Source: JBCCFW01 sp039029535 (GTDB lineage Bacteria > Acidobacteriota > JBCCFW01). From it: 45,536 bases of DNA. The notes beneath the pieces are model-generated. The model was given only the letters and a program-made list of their open reading frames with translations, was not told the origin of the DNA and ran no database searches. Of this stretch, positions 38,759 through 45,536 are shown piece after piece. The stretch's first letter is position 1, and each line of letters opens with the position of its first letter. The stretch lies in NCBI GenBank assembly GCA_039029535.1, contig JBCCFW010000044.1:1-45536 (forward strand), written 5' to 3'. The translations under genes were made by a program, and so were the position numbers.

Positions 38759-40563
38759 CGCGTCATGAAGTAGAGGGCGGCGAGGGCGGCGACGGTCACC
38801 ACGATGCTGTGGGGGATGCCCACGCGCAGGAAGTCGTTGGGCTGGTAGTCGCCCGGGCCCATCACGATGAGATTCCACTGGTGGTAGGGCAGCACGTAGG
38901 CGCAGGAGCAGCCGTGGGCGACCGCGAGGAGGACGGGCCCCTCCGGGAGGTTGGCCTGACGGGCGGCGACCAGCGCGATGGGCGCGATGAGCGAGGCGGC
39001 CGCCGCGTTGGACATGGTGATGGCGGCCCCTGCCGCGAGGACGAACAGGCTCGCCATCAAGGCCATGGGGCCGAGCGGGCCGGTCATCTCGAGCAGGCCT
39101 TCTGCGACCGTCTTGGCCACGCCGTGTTGCTCGAGGGCCAGGCCGAGCGGGATGGTCCCGATCAGCAGGAACAACACCGTCCAGTCGATGGCGCGATAGG
39201 CCTGGGCCAGCGAGAGACAGCCCGTTCCGATCATGAGCAGCGACGCGGCGAGGGCCGAGAAGGCCAGCGGCGTCCCCCAGAGCACCGGGGGCAGCACCGC
39301 CAGGGCTAGGCAGGCCACCGCGCGGGGCGCGCGGCTCAGGTCCTCTCGGGGCGGGGAGTCGGAGAGGACCATGTAGTCCGGGTCGCCCGCGAGCCCCTGG
39401 AGCTTCTCGGCCGGACCCGACACGAGCAAGGCGTCACCGACCTCCAGCGGCGTGTCGGCGAAGGCCTCGCGGACGATCTCGCCGTTGCGCCAGAGAGCGA
39501 GCACGGTGAGACCGTTGCGTGCCCGGAAGTCGAGCTGACGCACCGACTGACCGGCCACTCGTGACCGTGGCGGCAGCGCCACCTCGCCCAGCACGATGCC
39601 GCGGCCGGCGAGGTGGCTCACCTCGTCGGGACCGGCGAGGCCAAACTGGACGATCTCCTCCTCGGCGAACTCCCAGGCCTTCTCGTCCGAGCCCTCGACG
39701 TAGAGCTCGTCACCCGAGGCGAGCACCAGGTCGGGCGTGGCTTCGAGCACCTCGTGTCCGACCTTGCGACGACGCATGACCGCGAGCAGGTCGAGACCGT
39801 AGCGGGCGCGCAGCCCCGTCTCGGCCACCGTGCGCCCCCGGACCCGGGAGTGCTGGACGATGCGCATCCGGAAGAGCGTGTCGGGGATGTCGTAGCTGCG
39901 GGCGACGTGCTCGGGGAGACGGACCTGACGGAGACGGTCGTCCGGGCTGCGGGTGGGGAGGAAGCGTCGGCCGACCAGGACCATGAACAGGATGCCGGCC
40001 ACGGTGATGGGCAGCCCCGCCTTGGCGAAGTCGAAGAAGGCGACCGAGGTGAGGCCCTGATCGCGGGACCAGTCGCCGAGGAACACGTTGGAGGCCGTGC
40101 TGACCTGGGTGAGGTTGCCGCCGAGGACGGTGGCGAAGGCGAGCGGGATGAGCAGGCGCGACGGAGGGATGGAGGTCCGACGGCTCAGCGCGACGACCGC
40201 CGGCGTCATGACCGCGGTGGTGGCTGCGTTGCTCAAGAAAGCCGAGACCATGGCGGCCATCGACATGGTCGCGAGCAGCAGTCGGGTCTCGTCACCCTTG
40301 GCGACACGCTCCAGGCCGGCGGCCGCGACGCTGGTGACGCCGGCTTCGCGGAGCCCGGCGCCGATGACGAAGACCGCGCCGAGGGCGAGCACCGCCGGGT
40401 TCGAGAAACCCGAGAAGCAGTCGGCGGACTCGGTGAGCAGGCCGCTCAGGTAGAGGACGACCGGGATCGAGAGGGCGGTCAGTTCCAGTGGCAGCCACTT
40501 CTTGACGAGTAGCACCACTGCCGCGACGAGGATGACCAGCGCCACCCAACCTTGGGGCGTCAT
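38755..40563 (-). CDS. SLC13/DASS-type permease with two RCK_C (TrkA-C) domains
   Basis: A 602-aa inner-membrane transporter of the divalent anion:Na+ symporter/ArsB-NhaD superfamily. Five or so N-terminal TM helices include SNAATTAVMTPAV at 111-123. A cytoplasmic insert at about 215-395 holds two RCK_C-like domains (AETGLRARYGLDLLAVMRR, ASGDELYVEGS; RQLDFRARNGLTVLALWR, EVGDALLVSGP). The second membrane half has the matching TMSNAAAASLIAPIA and GCSCAYVLPYHQWN. ATG 40563 fits the family; a GTG at 40587 is possible and neither has a strong RBS. It is coupled to a glycerate-kinase-like gene, so a small carboxylate is the likely cargo. Confidence 0.86.
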   Translation of the reverse strand: MTPQGWVALVILVAAVVLLVKKWLPLELTALSIPVVLYLSGLLTESADCFSGFSNPAVLALGAVFVIGAGLREAGVTSVAAAGLERVAKGDETRLLLATMSMAAMVSAFLSNAATTAVMTPAVVALSRRTSIPPSRLLIPLAFATVLGGNLTQVSTASNVFLGDWSRDQGLTSVAFFDFAKAGLPITVAGILFMVLVGRRFLPTRSPDDRLRQVRLPEHVARSYDIPDTLFRMRIVQHSRVRGRTVAETGLRARYGLDLLAVMRRRKVGHEVLEATPDLVLASGDELYVEGSDEKAWEFAEEEIVQFGLAGPDEVSHLAGRGIVLGEVALPPRSRVAGQSVRQLDFRARNGLTVLALWRNGEIVREAFADTPLEVGDALLVSGPAEKLQGLAGDPDYMVLSDSPPREDLSRAPRAVACLALAVLPPVLWGTPLAFSALAASLLMIGTGCLSLAQAYRAIDWTVLFLLIGTIPLGLALEQHGVAKTVAEGLLEMTGPLGPMALMASLFVLAAGAAITMSNAAAASLIAPIALVAARQANLPEGPVLLAVAHGCSCAYVLPYHQWNLIVMGPGDYQPNDFLRVGIPHSIVVTVAALAALYFMTR

Positions 40564-40600
40564 CGAGGCGATGATACGCCCACCCAAGGGCGCCGAGACA

Positions 40601-40637
40601 CGAAAGCGACCCGCGCCTGATGGCGGGGTCGCTTTCG
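40601..40637 (-). terminator. strong terminator of the coiled-coil/OmpA operon
   Basis: A perfect 12-bp stem CGAAAGCGACCC/GGGTCGCTTTCG, extended after a one-base bulge by CGCC/GGCG closing a 4-nt loop. It lies 22 nt after the stop of the last coiled-coil gene on the minus strand. Four A and T residues near the base of the stem (GAAAG/CTTTC) stand in for a U-run. It ends the three-gene operon cleanly before the permease gene. Confidence 0.78.
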
Positions 40638-40659
40638 AGAGTCGGAAGCTGGGTCCGGG

Positions 40660-41964
40660 CTAGGTGCGGAGCGTGTCGGCGACGATCCCGAGCTTGGTGC
40701 GGACGCGCTTGTTGGTCTGCTTGAGGTTCTCGGTCTCTTGCATCAGCCGCTCGGTGCGCGTGCGCTCGTCGGCCACCGCCGCCTCGAGCTGGGCGAGCTT
40801 GCGCTCGAGCTCGCGGAGGTCGCGCTCGCGCTCGGTGCGGATCTCGTCGACCGACGACACCTGGCCCCGGAGCCCGCCGACCTTGCGCTCGAGCTCGGCC
40901 AGCTCGTCGCGGAGCGCGGCGACCTCGTCGGTGCGCTCGGCCACGAGCTTCGGGAGGTCCTCACGACGTCGTGCGTGGGACGACGCCCGCTCGCCGGCAC
41001 GACGGAGGGCGTCCTGCTCACCACGCACCGCTGCCTCGAGCCGAGCCGGCTCGGGCCGTGAGCCGTCGAGCTGAGCCTCGTGCCGGGCCAGTGCCTCGCG
41101 CGACTGACCCAGCCGTCGCGACAGCTCGGGGATGAGCCCCGAGAGCGCGGCCAGCTTCTCCTCGGCCTCTTGCTTGCGGCGGGCGAGGTCGTCGTGCTCG
41201 GCCTGACGCGACGGTCGCTGGTTGCGCATGCCTTCGAGGTTCTGAGCCTGACGGTCACGCACGCGCTGAAGCGAAGCCGCCTCGACGCCCTCGTGCTCGA
41301 TGTTGTCGGCCGCCTGCGAGGCGCGATCGACTTGACCGAGGAGGTTCTCCAGGAGCTGGGCCGCCTCGTTGGCGTGATCGGTCTCGCCCTTCACGCGGGC
41401 GAGCTCGCTGTCGAGGTCGCCCATCTCGGTGCCGGCCGAGGCCATCGCCTTCTCTGCGCCGGCAACGCTGCGTTCGAGCGAGGCGATCTTGCCGTCCAGC
41501 TCGGGCAGGCGACGACGGGCGAGGGCGAGCTGCTCTTCCTTGCGGGCGAGCGCGGGCTGGAGGCTGGCGACCTTGCCGGCCAAGTCGGTGGCCAGCTCGC
41601 TCTTCTCCTGGAGGAGGGGCTTGAGGTCGCTGAGCTCGGACTGCTTGACCTTCACCTTGGTGTCGAGGTCGGAGAGACGACGCTCGGCACCCACCACCGA
41701 GTCGGAGCGGCCGAGCAGCTCACGCCGGAGCTGGTCGGTGGTCTCCTCGCGCTTGACCAGCGCGTTGCGGGACTCCTCCACGCGCTGAGTCAGCGCGCGC
41801 ATCCGAGGATGCTCGGCCATCCGCTTGTCGACGAACTCGCGCGCCTCGGTCTCGAGGTTGCCACGGGTGAAGAGGTTGAGCAGCCACCAGCCGAGGAGAA
41901 AGGCGATGAGGAAGACCGCCAGGAAGAACAGGAAGATCCCGAGGCTGTGATCGAAAATGCTCAT
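40660..41964 (-). CDS. single-TM long coiled-coil protein (third gene of the envelope triad)
   Basis: A 434-aa protein with one hydrophobic helix at residues 8-31 (LGIFLFFLAVFLIAFLLGWWLLNLF) and then an almost unbroken coiled coil to the end, rich in Glu, Arg, Ala and Leu in heptad order. A helical break comes near residues 232-255 (NIEHEGVEAASLQRVRD) and the C-terminus ends KLGIVADTLRT. No catalytic motif is present. Its start is 3 nt behind the stop of the OmpA-like gene. A sister coiled-coil protein of the same plan is encoded on the other side of that gene. It probably spans the periplasm or cytoplasm as a rod; orientation cannot be decided. Confidence 0.72.
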   Translation of the reverse strand: MSIFDHSLGIFLFFLAVFLIAFLLGWWLLNLFTRGNLETEAREFVDKRMAEHPRMRALTQRVEESRNALVKREETTDQLRRELLGRSDSVVGAERRLSDLDTKVKVKQSELSDLKPLLQEKSELATDLAGKVASLQPALARKEEQLALARRRLPELDGKIASLERSVAGAEKAMASAGTEMGDLDSELARVKGETDHANEAAQLLENLLGQVDRASQAADNIEHEGVEAASLQRVRDRQAQNLEGMRNQRPSRQAEHDDLARRKQEAEEKLAALSGLIPELSRRLGQSREALARHEAQLDGSRPEPARLEAAVRGEQDALRRAGERASSHARRREDLPKLVAERTDEVAALRDELAELERKVGGLRGQVSSVDEIRTERERDLRELERKLAQLEAAVADERTRTERLMQETENLKQTNKRVRTKLGIVADTLRT

Positions 41965-41967
41965 GAC

Positions 41968-42831
41968 TCACTCGCCCTGGACGTCACCGAGCACGACCAG
42001 CTCGATGCGACGGTTCTCGGCCCGCCCCTCGGGGTTGGCGTTGTTGGCGACGGGGCGGGACTCGCCGTAGCCCACGTGCTCGAGGCGGTCCCCGGCGACG
42101 CCGGCGGCGATGAGGGCCTCGCGGACGGCGAGGCTGCGACGGGTCGAGAGGTCGAGGTTGTAAGCCTCGCCGCCGATCGAGTCGGTGTGGCCCTCGATGC
42201 GCAGCCGCAAGTCCGGGTACTCGTTGACGACCTCGGCCACGCGGTTGATGGCGGGGTAGCTGTCGTCGCGGATGACGGCCTTGTTGAAGTCGAAGTAGAT
42301 GTTGCGCAGGTCGTCGCGGACGCGACGCTCGAGCACCTTGCCGACGTCCTCCTGCCAGCGGACGTCCTGGACGCCGCGGACCGAGCCGAAGGCCGACGAG
42401 ATGCGGTCCTTCAGGTCCGGGTTGGACACGCGGCCCTTCAGCACGATGCGACCGGGGCGTTCGAGCTCGTGGTCGACGTCGAGGTTGAGGGGGGCGGAGT
42501 CGAGCAGGGTCTGGAGAGCCTGGAGGTTCTCGACGTCGAGGCTCTCGACTTCGTTGATGACCCCGTAGACCCCGGAGATCTTGGCGAGGTCACGACCGAT
42601 GCCGTCGGCGGTGTCTCGGTCATGGACCTTGCCCTTGACCCGGATCCAGTGACGCTCGACCTCGGCTTCGAGCGGGGCGTTGCCCGGATCGAGGCGCTTG
42701 GTGGCTTCGTCGACCCCGTTCTCGACCTGGTTGCCCATGCGTGAGAAGAGGTCGCCGTGGCTGACCCAGGTGCTCCCGAGGGCACCGAGGAAGCCGACGA
42801 TTCCGGCGAGGATGAGGACCAACTTGGACAT
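41968..42831 (-). CDS. BON-BON-OmpA-like protein (middle gene of the envelope triad)
   Basis: A 287-aa protein. An N-terminal hydrophobic anchor or signal is at residues 4-22 (LVLILAGIVGFLGALGS). Two BON-like repeats follow at about 50-100 (VERHWIRVKGKVHDRD) and 115-165 (PGRIVLKGRVSNPDLKDRI), thought to bind membrane. A complete OmpA C-terminal domain lies at 175-285 (IYFDFNKAVI, RIEGHTDSIGG, STRRSLAVREAL, GRAENRRIEL), which binds peptidoglycan. GGAGAG lies about 10 nt before the ATG. It is sandwiched between two coiled-coil membrane proteins in one operon (27-nt and 3-nt gaps), which suggests a joint complex that ties membrane to cell wall. Confidence 0.88.
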   Translation of the reverse strand: MSKLVLILAGIVGFLGALGSTWVSHGDLFSRMGNQVENGVDEATKRLDPGNAPLEAEVERHWIRVKGKVHDRDTADGIGRDLAKISGVYGVINEVESLDVENLQALQTLLDSAPLNLDVDHELERPGRIVLKGRVSNPDLKDRISSAFGSVRGVQDVRWQEDVGKVLERRVRDDLRNIYFDFNKAVIRDDSYPAINRVAEVVNEYPDLRLRIEGHTDSIGGEAYNLDLSTRRSLAVREALIAAGVAGDRLEHVGYGESRPVANNANPEGRAENRRIELVVLGDVQGE

Positions 42832-42858
42832 CGCAGTGCTCTCCGGGCGCGGGGCGGA

Positions 42859-44232
42859 TCAGGCGATCTCTTGGCGGGCGCGGGCGAGACGTTCCTCGAG
42901 CTCGGCGTGCTCGCCGGCGATGCCCGAGTGCTCGGTCTCACGCTCGGTGCGGAGCGCGCGGGCTTCGGCCAGCTCGGCCTCGGCCTTGGCGATGAGCTCC
43001 TTGAGGGTGGCGAGACGGTCGTCGAGTCGACCGAGGGCCTCCTGGATGCGGGTGCGATCCGAGCCCTGAGTCTCGAGCTCGGCCGCGAGGGCGTCCCGCC
43101 GCTGGCGCTGCTCCTCGAGCCGAGCGTCCTTGGCGTTGAGCTCCTTCTCGAGCTCGGCGACCATGCGCTCGAGGTCCTCGTTCTCGGCGTCGGCGCTGCG
43201 ACGCTCCTCCTCGGCGCGGGCCAGGCTGGCCTGGAGCTCGCCGATCTGACGTCGGATCTCGTTGAGCTCGGCTTCCTGGGCCGCTGCTGCTTCCTGAGCC
43301 TGGTCGGCCTCGGCCTGGAGACGGTCGCGCTCTTCTTGCTTGGCGCGGACCTCGGCCTCGAGCCGCGGAACGAGGTCGGAGAGACCGGCCTGTCCCTGGT
43401 CGAGGTTGGCGACCTCGTCCTGGAGGTTGGCCATCTCGGCCTGGAGAGCGCCGAGCTCCTCGTTGGCCCGCGCCCTGGCGGTGCGCAGCTCCGTGAGCTT
43501 GGTCGCTTCCTCGTCGGCCTTGGCAGTCCAGGCTCCGAGTCGGTCGCGGGCCTGGTCGCTCAGTCGGTCCATGCCCTCCTTGCGGGCTTCCTGGAGACCT
43601 TCTTCTTCCGGGCTGATGGCCTCGACCTGGGCGACGAGGTGGGCACAGCGGTCGTCGAGGTCATTGAGGCGGGCCCGGGCCGCTCGAAGGTCGTCACGGG
43701 CGGTCTGAAGCTCGCTCGTTCGGCTGCCGCGGTCCGTCGTGGCCTCGGTGACCGCGGTCTCCTGCTCGCGGAGCAGCGAGTCCTTCGAGGCGATGGCGTC
43801 CTCGATGCCGGCCAGCTCTTCCTCGCGCTCGCGCAGGGCAGCGTCCATCTCGGCGAGGTCCTGCTCGTGCCGGGCGATGTCGCGGTCCTTGGCTTCGAGC
43901 TGGGCGCGGAGCCGGTCGATCTCGAGGTCGGCCAGGTTCAGGCTCGCGTCGCGGCCGACCACCTCGCGCTCGAGACGCGTGAGCTGACGCTGGGTCTCGG
44001 CGAGGTCGTCACGGAAGGCGTCGTCGTCGCGGGCGGTGGAGGCCGGCGCGAGGGCGTGGGTGGCCTCCTCGAGGTTCTCGACGAGCTCGGCGATCTGACG
44101 ATTCTCGGCGTCGGCGATCTCGCGGAGGACGTCGCGGCGACGGGCGAGGGCGTACCAGATCCCGAAGGCCAGCCCGAGAAGGAGGAGCCCGACGATCGCG
44201 CCCAGGAAGGGTGGAAACACGAAGAACTGCAT
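42859..44232 (-). CDS. single-TM long coiled-coil protein (first gene of the envelope triad)
   Basis: A 457-aa protein with one TM helix at residues 8-30 (FLGAIVGLLLLGLAFGIWYALA) followed by a coiled coil over nearly the whole remainder, with repeated AELEKEL, REREEELAG and ARAEEERR-type heptads. It ends in RLARARQEIA. ATG 44232 with AGG about 9 nt upstream gives a clean membrane start; the longer frame to 44529 runs into the foldback repeat and is rejected. The plan equals that of the third gene of the operon, but the two sequences differ. It looks like a structural rod or tether, with SMC/Tol-like coiled coils as the nearest analogy in shape only. Confidence 0.72.
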   Translation of the reverse strand: MQFFVFPPFLGAIVGLLLLGLAFGIWYALARRRDVLREIADAENRQIAELVENLEEATHALAPASTARDDDAFRDDLAETQRQLTRLEREVVGRDASLNLADLEIDRLRAQLEAKDRDIARHEQDLAEMDAALREREEELAGIEDAIASKDSLLREQETAVTEATTDRGSRTSELQTARDDLRAARARLNDLDDRCAHLVAQVEAISPEEEGLQEARKEGMDRLSDQARDRLGAWTAKADEEATKLTELRTARARANEELGALQAEMANLQDEVANLDQGQAGLSDLVPRLEAEVRAKQEERDRLQAEADQAQEAAAAQEAELNEIRRQIGELQASLARAEEERRSADAENEDLERMVAELEKELNAKDARLEEQRQRRDALAAELETQGSDRTRIQEALGRLDDRLATLKELIAKAEAELAEARALRTERETEHSGIAGEHAELEERLARARQEIA

Positions 44233-44615
44233 GGTGAGACCTGGGGTCCGCCGGGCGTGCTGAGAGGTGACGGCGTCTCCACGTTCACGCTCCGGAGGGC
44301 GCGGCAGGATACACCAGCGAGAACGGCCGCTGCGGACGCGTTGGCGCGGCTTCCGAACACCCTGCCGAGCATGGTCGAGACGGCCTCGCGGTTCTCCCGA
44401 CGCCCAGGCATGATGACCTGCCCGCTTCATTCGCCAGTCTTCTACTGCGTGACCGGATCTGCTGACTGCGAAAGGAGTTCTCGCCCCTCGGGTCCTCGCC
44501 GTACGAGCCAGTACGACTCCGGCCCTCACGGCTACGATCTCCCTTCTCGTCTAGCATTTCCGGCCACTCGCTACGAACACTGGCGAATGAAGCGGGCTTG
44601 ACCGTGGAGACCGCC
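44233..44615. other. divergent intergenic region, 383 nt
   Basis: The gap lies between the coiled-coil operon start and the AAA+ gene start. The right half is filled by the 178-bp foldback element. The left part, 44233-44419, should hold the operon promoter; TATCCT (44306-44311, minus strand) could be a -10 but no -35 matches. A four-codon frame (ATG 44587 to TGA) sits at the element edge and is probably meaningless. Confidence 0.4.
44420..44597. repeat. 178-bp foldback (MITE/REP-like) element
   Basis: The outer 19 bp are a perfect inverted repeat: GCCCGCTTCATTCGCCAGT at 44420-44438 and its exact complement at 44579-44597. The arms stay complementary, with mismatches, over most of the remaining length. 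The centre is a small hairpin CGTAC (44500-44504) / GTACG (44511-44515), which lies at the exact midpoint. It therefore folds into one long imperfect hairpin. No ORF and no clear target-site duplication were found; GACC occurs just outside each end but not at equal distance. The right end touches the AAA+ gene start. Confidence 0.78.
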
Positions 44616-45536
44616 GTGGACCGAGACACCCTCGATTCCCTGGAGACGGCGCTGGAGGCGAGCCCGGACAACCTCCAGCTGCGTTTCGTCGTCGTGCGTG
44701 CGCGGCTTGAGCTGGACGAGGTCGACGCGGCCGCCGAGCTCCTCGCCAGCGTGGATCCGTCGACCGTCACGACAGCCGCCGACCGCCTCACTGCCGGCAC
44801 GATCCTGAGGCGCGCCGACCGCGCCGACGACGCGCTGAGCTACCTCGACGGCGACGACCCCGCCACCCGGGTCGAGAAGGCGCGGGCCCTGCACGCCCTC
44901 GGGCGTGGCGCCGAGGCGCTGAGGGAGCACGCGGCGGCCGTGGCCGACGACCCGAGCGTCGAGGACGGCGTGCTGGCCGCCGAGCTCTCGCGCTCCGGGG
45001 CGGCCGAGGAGGAGGGAACGGAGTCCGAGCAGCGGGGTCCGCTGCGCCTGGTCAGCAGCGGGCCCGAGCACGTCGACGACAGCCTCGACACCTTGCTGCG
45101 ACCTCAGCACCAGCCGGTGACCTTCGACGACATCGGCGGGCTCGAGCAGGTCAAGAAGCAAGTCCGGAAGAAGATCCTCCTTCCCTTCCAGAAGCCCTCG
45201 ATCTTCGCCCGCTTCCGCAAGCGCGTCGGCGGCGGCATCCTGATGTACGGACCGCCCGGTTGTGGCAAGACCCTGCTGGCCCGGGCGACGGCGGGGGAGT
45301 GCTCGGCGCGTTTCCTGAGCGTCGCCATCTCCGACATCCTCGACATGTACATCGGGGAGTCCGAGCGGAAGCTGCACGCTCTCTTCGAGACCGCGCGCCA
45401 GGAGACCCCGTCGGTCCTCTTCTTCGACGAGGTCGAGGCCCTGGGGGCGCGACGTCAGTCCACCCGCGACTCCACCAGCGCGAAGCTGGTCAGTCAGTTC
45501 CTCGCCGAGATGGACGGCTTCACCCAGGACAACCAC
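44616..45536 (+). CDS. CDC48/VCP-like AAA+ ATPase with TPR-like N-terminus (cut by window end)
   Basis: At least 307 aa, open at the right edge. Residues 1-125 are Ala/Leu/Asp-rich helices with a TPR-like rhythm (ALEASPDNLQLRFVVVRARL, ARALHALGRGAEALREHAAAV). After a short acidic linker, the classic AAA+ module starts with FDDIGGLEQVKKQV near 170. Walker A is GPPGCGKT at 212-219, the pore-loop segment MYIGES lies near 244, and Walker B VLFFDEVEAL is at 267-276. GTG 44616 is preferred because GGAG lies 6 nt upstream; GTG 44604 and TTG 44598 are possible. It likely unfolds or remodels proteins. It is divergent from the coiled-coil/OmpA operon, so a link to it is possible but unproven. Confidence 0.85.
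   Translation, partial: MDRDTLDSLETALEASPDNLQLRFVVVRARLELDEVDAAAELLASVDPSTVTTAADRLTAGTILRRADRADDALSYLDGDDPATRVEKARALHALGRGAEALREHAAAVADDPSVEDGVLAAELSRSGAAEEEGTESEQRGPLRLVSSGPEHVDDSLDTLLRPQHQPVTFDDIGGLEQVKKQVRKKILLPFQKPSIFARFRKRVGGGILMYGPPGCGKTLLARATAGECSARFLSVAISDILDMYIGESERKLHALFETARQETPSVLFFDEVEALGARRQSTRDSTSAKLVSQFLAEMDGFTQDNH

Noticed and set aside
42757..44601. A 614-aa plus-strand open frame over the coiled-coil gene
   Set aside because: Coiled-coil Glu/Leu codons give long antisense frames; no RBS, and it runs into the foldback element.

Overview
The window is 45.5 kb of very GC-rich bacterial DNA with about 32 protein genes, no rRNA or tRNA gene that I can see, no CRISPR array and no complete insertion sequence. 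The cell has an outer membrane (TonB-dependent receptor, OmpA-like protein, many signal peptides), makes hopanoid-type triterpenoids (squalene-hopene cyclase) and uses ordinary Shine-Dalgarno sites with frequent GTG starts and 4-nt stop/start overlaps. A deep-branching planctomycete or another high-GC, soil or marine-type Gram-negative lineage would fit. The sequence alone does not fix the phylum.

Layout. 0.2-3.6 kb: an rRNA/tRNA 2'-O-methyltransferase (SpoU type), then two secreted proteins of unknown function on the minus strand. 4.0-9.4 kb: a probable metal-starvation regulon of a DUF393-DoxX fusion, a COG0523 GTPase without the usual CxCC motif, and a His-rich TonB-dependent receptor. Near-identical 21-bp dyads lie in front of the first gene and in front of the receptor, and look like Fur/Zur-family 7-1-7 operators. 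9.8-11.1 kb: a secreted caspase-like protein. 11.2-14.6 kb: a GT-C type membrane glycosyltransferase, a lone pseudopilin and a methyltransferase. 14.7-18.6 kb: RNA turnover, with an RNase II/R-family exonuclease and a small protein divergent from a PcnB-type poly(A) polymerase. 18.6-25.5 kb: a hopanoid block of squalene-hopene cyclase translationally coupled to a PhnD-like binding protein, a TlpA-like thioredoxin, a small membrane protein and an HpnN/MMPL-like RND exporter.

25.8-31.4 kb: a NYN-domain (LabA/DUF88-like) protein with a probable LOTUS domain and a long Ser/Arg/Glu-rich tail, Glu/Leu/Phe/Val dehydrogenase, an NrnA-type DHH phosphoesterase and epoxyqueuosine reductase (QueG). 31.4-35.0 kb: a regulatory patch with a degenerate receiver-like protein, a tiny secreted Cys-containing protein and two overlapping full-length paralogues that join an XRE HTH to an unrecognised C-terminal domain. 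35.0-40.6 kb: MutY, a secreted TPR-SH3 protein, and a glycerate-kinase-like P-loop kinase coupled to an SLC13-type permease with two RCK_C domains. 40.7-44.2 kb: a tight three-gene operon of two long single-TM coiled-coil proteins flanking a BON-BON-OmpA protein. I regard this as the best candidate for an undescribed envelope apparatus. It is divergent from a CDC48-like AAA+ ATPase that runs off the window end, and a 178-bp foldback repeat with perfect 19-bp terminal inverted repeats lies between them.

The large overlapping ORFs antisense to these genes were judged to be GC-driven shadows.
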